This document shows positions 45,643 through 59,527 of a stretch of DNA of 64,000 nt, in pieces. Numbering within the stretch: the stretch's first letter is position 1; every line of letters starts with the position of its first letter. The translations under genes and the position numbers were made by a program. A model generated the notes under the pieces. That model saw nothing but the letters and a program-made list of their open reading frames with translations, did no database searches and was not told the origin of the DNA. The DNA comes from Eudorina sp. 2006-703-Eu-15 (taxonomy: Eukaryota > Chlorophyta > Chlorophyceae > Chlamydomonadales > Volvocaceae): the NCBI GenBank assembly GCA_003117195.1, contig BDSI01000029.1:248001-312000 (forward strand), written 5' to 3'.

Positions 45643-48332
45643 GTAAGCAAGTCATGCGCGCGCGAAAAGCAAAATCAGAAGGATACACCCTACAGTCCGA
45701 CTCAAAAGTGGTCGCGTGGTCGGTGCTTCGTCGTCAGCGCTACCGACGGATGCGTGCGTGGTAGTGGACGGCAGCTGAACCCGTACCGCAAACAAATCGT
45801 GCTGTATCGATGTCAGCGCGTGTCGACTGCCACACATGCGCGACACCGCTGCATCCCCGTTTCTCACGCCTGGCTGACCTGAGCCCGTCCGTCCGCCCTC
45901 TTTGCTCTGACAGCAGCGCAGCTTGAATCTGTCTACTGGCTTCTTGTACATGCCCCCTTCGTTCGCCGCGCCCTCGCAGGTACGCCAATTTTGTGTTGGA
46001 GGTGCGGAAGGACGGCCCCGCAGCCAGGACGCAGCTGCAGCTGGTCGGCAAGCAAATGCCCAACATGGTCGAGCGCTACCAGGTGCGTACCCCGACTGAG
46101 AGGTAGGCAGGGGCCGAGCGACCCGCTGCGGTCCGGAGGTAGCTAGGGAGCTAGCGCTAGCTGCCGTACGTGCTGTTTCGGATGGATGGAGCGGCAGCGC
46201 ACGCGCACGCGCAGGCGGACGTCGTACAGCCCCGCACGTGCACGTACGATGGCACACGCAGCCGCGGATACGGCCTGACTTGAACGCGAGAGGTGTATGT
46301 GGACCTGCACATTTTGAAATTTTGAAATGATGAAGCGTACGCACCAGGGGTTTTGAGCCTTGGGCTGATTGGCGCACGCATGCACCATCGATCGCGATGT
46401 GGGTTCTAGCCAGGGCAGCTTGATGACCGCGCGTGCGTCATCGATGGCTGGCTGCCGGTACATACGTACGGCCTACCTGCAGGTCTTTTGCACCAACGAG
46501 GCCAGCAAGCGGCTGAAAGACAGCCAGGAGGAGGGCATGGACCTGCAGGCCTACATCGAGTTCAAACGGAACCTCCGGTGGGTTAGTTGGCAGATCGTTC
46601 CCGCGACGTACACGGCCGCGCACCTCGCTCGCGCACCGCCGCCGTCGCCTAATTCTTGTCCGGCAGACTCACACAACCCAGCAGACAGGCATGCATGTTC
46701 GTATGTCGTAATTGCACGAACTCACCACGATTCCGCATCCGCCTCATCAGCCAGCAGTGTCCGCTGGGCCCCCTAGCTCGCTGCCGGCGCGCCTGCATCT
46801 GACGTCCGGCACGCCCGGCACGCCCGGCATGTACCGCTCCCGCTGCTCCCGCTGACGGATGGACACACGTACGCACGCACACACACACACGCACGCAGGG
46901 CGGTGCTGCGGGTTCACAAGGAGGTGCTGCTGCACCAGAGCGAGCTGTGGCTGCTCTGCATGAGGACCTCGCTGCGGGTGGCGCAGATCGATTCGGCGCT
47001 TGACGCCCTGGAGACGGCGACGGCGAGGGCGGACCAGGTGTACCGCAGGTGCGTGGGCGGATGTATGGCTGCGCAGACCAGGCGTGCAGGGACGCCCCCG
47101 TCGCGTCATCATCCAGCAGTCGCACGCATTCCGCGATGTGCGCCACAAGAAATAAATAGGTTAATAATAGGCGGGCGGATTTCTCGGCAGGGCATGGACG
47201 CGCCGCCGCCGTCGCGTGTCATCATGCATCAAGCAGTAATTCGCACTTTGTGATGTGTGTCACACGGAATGAATAGGTTTGGTGCGTGTTTCACTAATGG
47301 TACGCGAGCGCGACCCTGGGTGTTTGGACCCGTAGTAGCTTATGTACCTGCTGCTGATAGATCTCCACGTCCGCCGCCTCCATGCTTGCTTGCGGTGCGC
47401 CTTGCTTGTCAGAGTGCTCGAGAGGTACCCCGGCAACGGCAAGCTGCTGCGCTGCTACGGCAAGTTCCTGGAGGACGTCCGGAACGACCAGGTGGCCGCA
47501 TCGCGGGCGTACGCGGGCGCGAACCGCGTGGGCGCGAACTCCGCGCTGCTGTCGCTGGACTTTGGCGGCGGCGCGCACGGCACCAAGAGCGGCAAGCCGG
47601 ACTTCCTGACGTCCATGTCCATGGAGGACGATGCGGTGGTGGTCATTGACGCGGAGGGCACCATCATGATGGTCAGCCAGGTAGGGCGGGGGGGGGCCGG
47701 GCGGGGGGGCGGGATGTTGCGTGGGGCAGCAGGGTGGAACCACCGGGTAGGGCGGGCGGGTTACCACTGTGCGGTAGGTGGACGACGGCATCATTCGGTC
47801 GGCTGCGCTCATTCAGGGCGTGGTTAGGATGCATGGTGACTGCGTTGATGCGACATGACGGGTTCCACGCACGAGCGACGACGACCCTTCACGTGCGTAT
47901 GGCCGCGACCCAGATCGACCGGACGCGTTACAGTGATTGATTGATTGGCAGTGGCAATTAGAACATGAATAATATTAATGTTGATGAAAAAATGTGTGCG
48001 TTTCTTCCGTCAGGATGCCGTTGTGTAAGCTTGGCGTGACTGCCGCGGGGGGTGGCGCAATCACTCACCAGGCCGCGCGCGCGCAACCCGCGAATCTCCA
48101 TCCCCCTTGTGCCTTACTTGGTACGTCGGTGCAGGCCGTCCAAAGGGCGTTCGGCTACCCCAAGGTGGAGCTGGAGGGCGCCAACGTGGCCCTCCTGATG
48201 CCGCAGCCGTTCAGCCAGCGCCACGCGGGGTACATGCAACGCTACACCAGCACCGGCGAGTCGCACATCCTGGACACCGTGCGGGAGGTGGTGGCGCTGC
48301 ACAAGGTGCGTGCGTGTACGCGTATGTGTGTG

Positions 48333-48402
<70 letters not shown>

Positions 48403-51400
48403 CAATGAGAAGCCCACCCACCCACAACCGCGTGTGTGAATCGTTACATATCTGCCGGGCCGACGTGTGTGTGTATTCCTGGGGTCCGTGTACGTGTCTC
48501 TTCGCTGCGCATACACAAGGCTCTCTGTATGGAGCCATGCGGGAGGTTGAGAGGGGCCATCCAGTTGCGGGGCAGTTGAGAGCCGATTACGGTGCGCTTC
48601 CGGTCGTTGCGGCGTGAGGTGCGCAGAGGGTCATTGTAGAGGTGTAGACGCAACGAAGCTTGGCAACAAAGTGCTTCTGTGTTCGTGGCTGTGAGTCGTG
48701 CGCTTCCGTCGCTCGCCCGGTGCATCGACAATGTTCCATCCGTGTCATCACCGGCTGGCTGTCTGACTGCATGCACTGCAGGAGCGGTACGTCTTCCCGA
48801 TCAACCTGTGCGTCACCAAGCTGAGCGGTGTGGGCAGTGACAGGTGCGTGGGTGCGTGGCGGTCGCCCGTACCCCTTCCGAAGCCCCTTCCGCTCTTGGG
48901 ACTCACAGGTCTGGGCCTGCAATCGACAGCCGCCGCAGCTGCAATCCCCAGGAGCTTGCTGAGGCAGAGGAATCGCACTGACCATCCAGCACGCACCCGG
49001 ATATCATTTCAACCGGCAAACCTCACCTCACGCGCGGCCGTACCTGACCTTACTCCGCTGGTTTACGCGGCCCTACCCCGCTGGTTTGCCCAGCGTACTA
49101 TTACCCTTATTTACCGTTTTGTGACCATCCCCATGGATTGCATGGATGGCGTGATGCGCGATCCAGTGGGATATTACCCGTCCGGTACCCAAACAACCCG
49201 ACGCAACCCAATGTACTGCGCGTCTGAACCCACCCACGCACTGCTTCCCTCGCAGTATCTTCCTGGGCGTCATTCGGCCGCTGCCCAGCTCCGTGCTCAG
49301 CATCCGCGCCTGGGTGTCCCCCAACGGGGTCTTCCTGTGCGCCGACCAGCAGTTCTCGTCCGCCATAGGGATGCTGGAGGGCGACCTGGTGCGTGTTATA
49401 TACACGCGCGTGTGCGACTGTGCATGTGCGTGTGCGTGTGCGTGCGGGAACCACTGCGTGGCGCGCGGGGGGGCCTGAGTGCGTGCGTGCGTCGACGCGG
49501 CTGCAGCTGTGCAGCATCCCCATGTATGTATGTATGGGGCTTGTGTACGAGCCCTCCCGGGTGCGTGCTCGTCCGCCACCTTTTTTACCCTCCTCCTGCC
49601 TTAGCTTGGCTGCTCAGCCACGCACGGGGCGTGACACCCGGAGCCTTGCTCGCGTTTGTCCATACATGTACTGCATGTACGGCGTGTACGGCGTGTACGG
49701 GACACTTGCGCAGGTGGGGCACCCGATGGCCTCCCTGGCGATGGACCCCGAGGCGGTGGCGGCGCTGCTGGAGCGCTGTCAGGTGGCCACGGTGGAGGAG
49801 CTAGAGGCGGGCAGCATCACCACCGAGCTCACCCTGCGGCACCGCTTTCTGGACCCCGTGCCCTTCCTGGTGGAGGTTCGGATGGCGGGTAAGCACGGGC
49901 GGGCGGGCGGGCGGGCGGGCGGGCTGGCTGGATCCTGGATGGCGGGGGCGGGGGCCGCACATCACGCTCCGTCGTCCCCGGTGCGGCAGGGAGGGCGGGG
50001 CGATCTGCGGTATCTAAGATGCAGCGGATCCAAGGGACGCGTCCTTCGTTGCACGTATGCGTGTGTGGCAGGAGGGAATGGCGATCGCAGGTCGCAGCCC
50101 GTATGGTATCAATTTGAAATGTGCAAACGTTTTTGCTAAATTTGCTCTTTTGACTTTTATATTTTTGCTATTTTTTATCATTTACTTTTTAAGAAAATCG
50201 CCACCTGGATTTGCGTGTGAGGGCGTGTGCATCATCAGCAAGCTATTGCGTGGGCCGCACGTACACGTACGCACGCAGGGAGTGACGCTCAGCGCATCCT
50301 GGTGCTGCACTGCCGGCGCACTGACGGCCAGGACGGCAGCATGATTGCGGTGGACACCCACATGCGGGTCAAGTTTGCGTCGTGCGAGGTGGCGCTGCTG
50401 CTGGGCTACTCGATGCGCAAGCTGGCATCCATGCGGCTGGACCAGCTGCTGCCGCCACCCTTCAACGCGCTGCACGCCAAGTGGCTCAGGGTGCGTGGCT
50501 TGGGTACAACATGATTTCCCGCTGCGCATGAACGCAGCAGGCTGAACATCTAGCTGCACATCCTTACGTATTGCTTCAGTTACTGTGCACATCTTTATGT
50601 GTCCTCGGGAAGAATAATTTTCCGCAAATGCCTTGTTTCGCTCGCTGCTTCACAACTACTTAGTTTCAGTAGAACGGACAGAGTTGACCAGCCAGGCTGA
50701 CATCGGCGCACTGGCGGCCGCACGCAGGACCCGCCGCACACGTCGCGGCCTGGCAGTTGCCGTACCGGTGCCGTCGTACATTTGCTCTCCGATGCCGGCA
50801 CGCAAGTCCCCGTGCGGCTAACCATCAACACGCTGGAGGTGGAGGCGGCGACTGGCGGGACCTCGGCCACGGTCACCCTGTACGTCGTCAAGGTACGACG
50901 TCTCGCTGTGACTGCAAATGGGCCCATTGCTAGACGGTGACACTAGTAATAAATAATGATGGTACTACATATAATGCAAACAATAATTGTAATGGTCATA
51001 AGTATGACAACACAGTAATAACTAATACATAATTTTTGAAGTATTCATAATGTAATTTGTTTTGCTACAATTTTATTTTCATTACATAGTATAAGAATGG
51101 AGTAATCTCTATTTCGCTCCTTCTTTTGAGCTGGACTGATGTGGTGAGGAAATCTAGGGTTTTGCGCCCCCGTGTTCCAACTCTCTCTCGCGCGCGCACG
51201 TCGCAGGTGACCAAGCTGGCGCCAGATGAGCTGTTCAAGCAGAAGCGACTGGTGCTGACCGCCGACTTCAGCGGCCGGGTGCTGACCGTTTCGCCCCCCG
51301 ACTCGGACGTGTTCGAGTTCCCCGCGACATCGCTGGCGGGCTCCAACCTGGCGGACTGTGTGGACATATTCGCCGACTGGCGGGAGCGAAGCGGCGAGAC

Positions 51401-54400
51401 CCAGATGCAGATGATCCTGCTGGCTCTGCTGGGCAAGGAGCAGGAGATGCCGGGTACGTGGACGGACGGACCGGAACACAGGGCCGGCCTGAGATGGAGC
51501 AGTTGGAACCCCAAACCGAAACATGCCTCTTGCACCACATGCATCCTGCCAAGTCGCCTGTTTCCGATTCGAGTCGAATCGGGCGATTTGCGATTTGCCG
51601 GCAAGCATGCAGGCCGCGCCATCTGCGCATGCGGCTCCCTTCGTGTGTTTTGCGAGACAAGGGACCCGCCCCGTTGTGTGTCCCCCTCCGGAAGGCGCGG
51701 GCGTGCCGTGGTAATCCACGATCGTCCCTCTGAATCCCTCGCGCTTCATTTGCTGACTCGCTCGCGGGCCTGTGTGCAACCCGCCGCCGCCCGTCTGCCG
51801 ATCGCAGGCACGTCCTGGCGCGTCCGAGTGCACGAGCCGCGCACCTCGGTGGGTGGCGGCGGCGACCACAGCCTGCCGCCAATCGCCGGCGCCGCCCGCG
51901 GCGCCGAGCCGCGCCACGTCTCGCGCTCTGCTTGCCTCCAGGTCGGTCGGTGCGTGTCGGTGCCTCATGGGGTTGCCGGCGGGCATGATCATCTTCTGCC
52001 AGCGCTCGCCCTCAGTGTCCCTCACCTCCCCCGTCATTCATACCAACCAATCGTCAACGTCCCGTGTTTTGAGCCCCGCATGCCCAGGCGTTTTTTTCTG
52101 GCGTTCCATGTCCAGGAATTGTCAAAACTGAATTGGGTCGAGGTTGAGGTTGAGGATGTTGGTACCCGTTGATAGCCGCCGAGTCTCCAAGGCATTGAAC
52201 CTCCTGGCACCCTGAACTGGATACATGCCTGCGTGGACCGAGCTTTGATCACATGGTATACAACGTTGATCCCTTTTCGGGGTCCGCTGTAACGTTCATT
52301 CATTCGTTTGTTTACGGCATGTACGGCATGTATGGTATGTACGGTATGCACATTGGTGCGTTCACACACAGGTGGAGCTGGAGGAGGACGCGGATGAGGG
52401 GGACGGCAGCGACTCGGGCGTCCGCGTGCAGGTGACTCTGTGGCGCCGCGACCTGCTGACGGGTGTGTTGGAGCTGGACGAGGACCTGGTGGTGCGGAGG
52501 GCCAGTCCGCTGACGGGCCTCATCACGGGGCTGCCCACCACGGCCATGCTGAGGAAGCCGCTCAGCAGGTGGGGGAGGCGGGTTTAGGGGCGGCGGGGCA
52601 GGGTTCGGCGCATTCGGGATTGCGCTCCGGCCAGCCTCGGGTTTATTGTGCGAAGGTTTGCGAGAGGGCGGCGGGGCTCTGGCTCCGTCTGGCACCGTCT
52701 GGCGGGTCAGTGGCACGCTGAGTAACGCTGGGTCACAGTACAAGTCCCTACAATAGACCCTGCACAGCATCTCGAGAAGCCTTTGGCCGTGCCGTGTTAC
52801 ACGAGGAGGGCGGGTCACTGCGAGCCCCTCCGCGCGCGATTGGTTCTGCACCCAGAGGGGCGTACGTCCAGGCTTTGCGCAACTGATTATTACGGTATAC
52901 TGTATATATATATATAGTATACACAACTGATTACGGTATACCGTATTATGAGTTGGCTGCGCGAGGTGCTCCACGAGGGCACACAGGACGCCTACCCGTG
53001 CACCGGTGCGAACGTTGCAGAAAGGTCACGTCTGTGCCCGGCGCCCCTCTGTTGAACCCTGCTGCCGCAGTTTTCTGAACATCCCCTCCGTGTCCTCCTG
53101 GGACAAGCTGGTGGCGGCCGCCTCGAGCCAGCCGGGCGGCGGCGGCGGCGGTCACCACCACAAGAAGAGCGCCCTCAAGGCCACCCCCGAGCGCGGCTCC
53201 ATCAGCCCCGTGATGGCCTTCATCGGGCCGCACCCCGACACGGGCACCATGCGGCTGATGGTGCAGGGGGTGCAGACCCTGGGGCCGGGGGGCAGGGCCA
53301 AGGTCACGCTCACCATGCACCCAGACACCACATTCACGGGCGCGCACGCAAACCTCATGAGGGTTCTCCGCTTGGAGGGCAGTTACAACGGCGGTGGCCT
53401 GGATGGCGGGGATGCCACCTCCCATGATGACGCACTGTCTCACATCGGCCGACAGACCCGGGCCTCCTCGGCCGCGGCCTCCATGCTGCGGTCCCAAAGC
53501 CTGGGCGCCGCCGCCATATCAACGGCGGCGCAGCAGTCAGGCCTGGCGATGAGGTCCGAAGACCGGCAGCAGCGGCGGCGGTTGCGGCGGCGGCGGCAGC
53601 GGCGCGGGCAGCAGCACGGCAACGGAACCGGTGGCGCGGGCGGCGAGGGTGAGGGCCGTGCGGGAGACGGTGAGGGAGGCGGCGGGCGGGGTGATGACGG
53701 TGACGAGGACGACGAAGATGACGAGGAGGAGGAGGAGGAGGATGACGACTCCAACACTGATGATGATGACGACGACGACCGCAGCAGCAGCAGGAGCTCC
53801 ACTGGGCTTATGGCACAGGCCACCAGCCTCCACCGCCAGGCCACCTCCAAGTCCGAGTTTGTGGAGCAGTGGGTGCGGTCCATCACGCAGCAGGCCAACG
53901 CGCTGGTGGACGAGGAACAGCAGCAGAAGCGGCAGCAGCAACGCAGTCGCCGCGGGGGGGAACGACGGCGGCGCCGCCGCGAGGCTTTGGGAAAGGGGCC
54001 TGCGGAGCAAGGTGATGACGGCTCCGGGGAACCCACGGGTCCGCTGCGCCACGAGCCCAGCAGCCTGCTGGCGCTACAGCTCGGGCCTCAGGCCGGGGTG
54101 GCGGCGGCGGCGGTGCCGTCAACCGCGGGTGCGGGTGCGGGCGCGGTGGCGCCCTCGCCTCGCACCACCTGCCGCCTGGCTACGGTGCTCGAGGACCCGT
54201 CCCTGGCCGATGAGGAGTCAGTGGGCGGCGGAAAGGGCGGCAGCGGCCCGCCGCAGGTGGCGGCATCGCAGCCGCGTGCCGTTGCGGCGCCCGGCCAGCC
54301 GCGGCGTGCCGGCTCCCGTGATGGCGTCCAGCAGCGCGCTATGAGCCGGGCGCTGAGTTTCGCTGCCGCGGAAGTCCCCGGGGGCAAGAGCGGCGGCGGC

Positions 54401-57117
54401 GGGGCTGCTCCGCAGCAGCCGGCGCTGGACGCGCGCGCGCCCTCTGGCGCCGGCGGCGGGGAAGACGGCGGGGGCAAGGGTGCAGCCAAGGGCGGGGGTC
54501 GGGTGTCGAAGGACGACTCCTCGGGGGACGAGAAGAGCGACAAGGGCAGCGACATGGGCGGCTCTAGCGTGGACGACGGCAGTCAGGCGGCCAGCGCCAT
54601 CTCGAGTGAGTCGGGACCGCGTTCAGGGCTGGATCTGGATGGAGGTGTTAGAAGGGGGCGTCGACGTGTGGTGTGCGTTGCTTGTGTACGGCATGAATGA
54701 ATCATGTTGCGGTGCAGCCCGCGCATCATTGGCGGCATCATCGGTGCGTGACAGCCCCCAAAGCCTCCTCACCACCACCACACACACTGTGAAAGGCGCA
54801 CCGCGCCGCGCCGCGCACGCGCACGCGCCGCACCGCACCGCGGCCCACCGCAGTTTCGTCGCCGTGTGCATGTCCTGCAGGTGCCACCGACGGCACGTCG
54901 GTCTCGGAGGTGGTGATTGACGCCCGGCGGGCCCGGCTGCTCAAGGCGCTGAACAAGGTGATGCTGGGGCCCGCCCTCATGGTGTACATCAACCGCATGC
55001 GGACGCGCAGCTACATGACCATCGCGGCGCTGATGCTGATGCACCTGGTGTCGTACGTGGTCATCACGTCACTCATCAAGATGCAGTACAAGTGCGTCGG
55101 TCGGTCGGTCGGTCCGTATCTACCGGATGCGTGCACCGAACGGAACGCTATCTATGCGCGCCTCCCCCAAGCAAACCGTCCATACAGCGAGCCGCACGGC
55201 TACCCGACCCCACCCCCTCAGCCGCACGGCCACCCGACCCCACCCCCCGAGCCGCACGGCTACCCGACCCCACCCCTAGCAACCCGCGAGCCGACATCAT
55301 CGTGTCATGGCCCGTTGAAACGGGTCAGGTAGCGGCCGGGTGCGGGCGAGGGTCCACCGCTTGTACCTGCCTGCCTGGTAGTAACCGTCCCGAGGCGGAC
55401 CCTCAGTCCCCACCGGGCGATCCAACGGGCCCAGGTAGCTTCCGCAGGTTGGGCACCTACCTACCTACCTACCTACCTACCTACCTACCTACCTACCTAC
55501 CTACCTGCATCTCTTATGATAACTAGGCCATTCGCCGTCGCGCGGCCTAGGTGCGTGTGTGTGTGTGTGTGTCGCTCCCGTCATCATCCCCCGCCTGCGC
55601 CGCGACCTGGCCCTCCCTCGCCCGACCCGGCCCGGCCCGGTGCTGCAGGAACGTGTACTCGGTGCATCGCCAGGCGCTGGCCATGGACAGGTGGGTGGGT
55701 CGGGCGGGTGGTGGTATTGGGTCGGTCGCAGCACCCGCTTAGATATCTGGGTACCGGTGTACGACGTAAATGGACTGGAGCCATACATGTGGGGCGGTGT
55801 GAGGCCCTCCTGCGGCGGGCGGGAGGAGCTTGGCTGCATGGCGCCGGTCGCTGTGTTACGGTAGTGGTCGTTGTGGGTCTCGATCGCTGTGGTATGACAT
55901 CGCACGACGCAGCCCTGGCAACCCCCGGTGTGCCTCCCGGTGCTGGTGCACCCATCTTGTTTGCGCCCCACACAGGTCGCAGCTGGTGGTGGTGCGGACG
56001 GTGCTGGGCACCTTCTGCGAGCGGGCCAACGTCACGGCGCGGGTGGCGGGCTGCGCCTACCCGCTCAGCCTCTCGGTCTCGAAGCTGGTCACCAACGTGT
56101 TGCTCATGGAGCAGTACCACCGTGAGTATACGTGCATGGCGGCGAGGCGCGCAGCAGCTGGTGCAGCTGTCGCGCCTACCTACCCGGCTCTGGGACTGCC
56201 TCGGGAAGACGGGAACTGCTGCTGCCGCTTTGCTTTTATATTGTATCCATTATTCTTGTTAAGAGTATCTTAGGATATCCTGAATTGGTTGCAGAGGGCG
56301 TCTACATGGGCTTCGACACGGCCAAGGTTTCGGAGCCAGCACGGGCAGTGTACAGCGTATGGACGGATCCCAACGTCGACTACCAAGGTACGGCACTGCG
56401 CGCGTACGATATTCAATGCCGGGCAGCGGTTGGCCGTACGGTTGGTCAACTGTTCCAGCATATGCCCCTTCCTACCTGAATGTCCCTGTGAAACCCCGGG
56501 CTTGTGATCGGCCCTGCTGCTGCCCGCAGTGTTCCTGGACACGAAACCCGCCCAGGTGCTTACGGACAGCGCGGGCGCCTGGCTGCTGGGCAATCGCTTC
56601 ATCGCGGCGGCCCGGGAGGCCGTCTACTGGCTGCCGCAGTACAAGGACAACTTCGTGTGAGGCCGGGCGGCGTTGCGCGCTCGGCTGACCTGCTGTCTGC
56701 TGCCTGCTGGCGGGTTTAAGACGTTGAATTTGAGCGCATCTACCTGCCGGGTGGAGGGGTGGAGGGGCGCATGTATGCGCGCGCGGGAGCCGGCGATGGG
56801 ACAGCGCGTGTACGGCGTGTTTGAGTCTCTCCCCGTTTCCTCCCCACGCCCGCCCGGCACGCAAGTAACACAGTGCGTGTCGCCTACTCGCCAGCCCGGC
56901 CTCCCACACCGGCTCGCCGCCGCCGCCACCGCCGCCGCCGCCCGCCGCAGGTTCCACCGCACCTACTCGTTCATCGTGTCCAACGGCCTGGGCCCGCTCT
57001 TCCAGGTCTACGCCAAGAGCCTGGACTACCTGGTGCTGGCGGCCTGGCAGAGCATCGGGAAGCTGAGGCAGGGTGCGTGCCGCGCGGGGCTCTGTGTGTT
57101 GAGCGAAGAAACCCGCC

Positions 57118-57184
<67 letters not shown>

Positions 57185-59444
57185 GAGGGGACGGAGTGGC
57201 CAGATAGGTAGGACTCGTCATTGCAGCTATCGTATCATGGAGCAGGCGGACGAGCAGGCGGGCGGTGACTGGTGGCTCGCTGCAGTGCACGGATCAGCTG
57301 TTGATCCCGGGGTCCCCGTGCAGCTTGACTAATTGCCAGGAGGGGCGCGTGCCCTACCTGGCCTGCCTGCCCTGCCTGCCATCGACCCGGCCATCGGTCG
57401 CTCGTCGTCTACCCTCTCTGCCCGCAGATGTGTTGATCTTCATGGCAATCGAGGCGCTGGCCCTGCAGCTGGCCTGCGCCGTGTACACCTTCCTGTCGGT
57501 GATGCAGCTGGAGGCCGCCCGCATGCTGGGTGCGCTGGCGCTTGTGGCGCTGCCGGGCCCCGTGCTGCGGCAGCTCACCGCAGTAGAGACCAAGGTGCGC
57601 GGCTGTGTCTGGTCGCGAAACGCTAAGGGGCAGTCGGGGAACGCCGCGGGCAGGCCGGCTGGCCGGGGCTGTCGATGTTGGTCGTAGGTGCAAAAGTGCA
57701 CGGAGCTTGTTGGATGCGCGAATCAGTCTGGCAGCCACGCGAACGGGGGAACGCGTCCCTGCATGAGCCCTCGGCGCGCGCGGAGGTGGAGCGCCAAAAT
57801 CCTCGCCCCTGGGCCCTGGCGCCTGAATCCTCGGCCCTGGGTCCTGGCGCCTGAATCCTCGGCCCTTGGGGGTCCCCCTGACCGGTGCAGATCCTTCACG
57901 ACAGCGACGATGACTCGGACGGAGAGGGCAGCCTCGCGGGATCGGACGACAACCTGAACGGCAGAGGGGGTGCGGCCGGCGGCGGCGGGGCGGCCGCCGG
58001 AGGGTCCGGCCGGCAGGGCTCCCTGCAGCACCACCCGACGGCCACCGTGTCCATTGCGCCGCCCGATGCGCCCACCCCGCCGCTGCTCCTCCCGCCGCCG
58101 GGGGCGTCGAAGGCTGCGCCAGCAGCGGCGGCCGCTGATGGCGCATTAGCTCGGAAAGGGTCAAGGGAGGTGGGGGGCGGCTATGGTGGGACGGCGGACG
58201 ACGACACGGCCCGCAAGTCCGGCTCTGGGTTGTTGTTGCTGCCAGCTCCGGGCCAGGAGGGCGCCGCTGCAGCAGCAGCCGAGGACCCAGCAGCGCAAGC
58301 GGATGTCGCCGAGGTGAGCCTGCCTCTATGAGCCCCGCGCTACCTCTTGATGCCTGTGAGCCGTGCGCCATCCCTTGATGACGCTGCGGCGATAGCAAAA
58401 TTCGTTCCACGATTGGCATTCGGCAGTGGTTCCCAACCATCACCTCGACCTCGGACGATTCGAGTGCGGCCACACGGCCGCAGCCACCTGTGGTACACAG
58501 AGTTGGATTGGGTTGAGTTGGATTGGGTTGAGTTGGGTTGGGTTGGGTACATGGGTTGGGTTGGGTTGGACATGGCCTGCTGGACGGTGCCCTAGCATGT
58601 TGGGAGGATGGGCCCCTGACCTGACCTGACCTGACCTGACCTGACCTGACCTCACCACGGTGGTGGGTGACCCGAATGGGCGCCCTTGCAGGAGCGGCGC
58701 CTGGGCGGCCGCGGGCTGCGCACCATGCGGAGGTTCAGGATGTCCCGGAAGAGGAGTCCCGCGGGCGGCGACGCCGCGGCTGCCGCCGGCGGGCGCGGCA
58801 TGTTTGGCCACCGCTTCCAGTTCAACGGCAAGACGCTTCTGCCCTCGTACGCGACCCTCTTCAAGTTTATGGTAAGGGGGCGGCCGAGGCTGGGTGGGTG
58901 GGTGGGTGGACGAGCGGATGAGGTCGACGGGACAAGCGCCCAGGCGCCGGACGGGTGTCAGCCGAGGCATGTCGTCGCGGGTGGAGGGATGCCGTTGCGG
59001 GTGGGGGGAGAGGTGAGCCGCGGAGGATCGGGTCCCGCTTTGAAAGGGTTTACTAGGGGTCGGGGCTGAGGAGGCGATGTGCTTCGGGCTTTCTGGTTAT
59101 GGTGTCATTTCCGCGGGTGCGTGCGTGCGTGTGCGTGCTGGGGCCATGTGCGCACGCAGCCCGGCGTGGCAAGCGCGTTTGGCGGACCAGCGGGTCCTTG
59201 GTCGAGCACCGCGTGTCAGGTCCCCGTGCAGTCGAGCAGCCTACCCTGGAGCTTGGACCCGTCCAGTCGGATGGATCATGACCATCGGTCGACAGCCGTC
59301 CAGGGGGGGCCGCGTGCACGTCCCCCTCCACGCACCCACACGCACAATGTATCACTCTCCCACACTTCCGCTACCGCACCACGTCGCAAAGACCCGCGCT
59401 CTAGAGCTCTCCCTTCTGCCCGCACGCATCGGTCAATCAGTGAA

Positions 59445-59527
<83 letters not shown>

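Noticed and set aside
53697..53780. Acidic run as a separate simple repeat outside coding sequence
   Set aside because: It stays in the exon 23 frame of copy 2 with mixed GAC/GAG/GAT codons, so it is treated as coding.
58503..58570. Interstitial telomere-like repeat (TTGGG units)
   Set aside because: The units do not match the volvocine telomere TTTTAGGG and are mixed with TTGAG. It is a simple intronic repeat.
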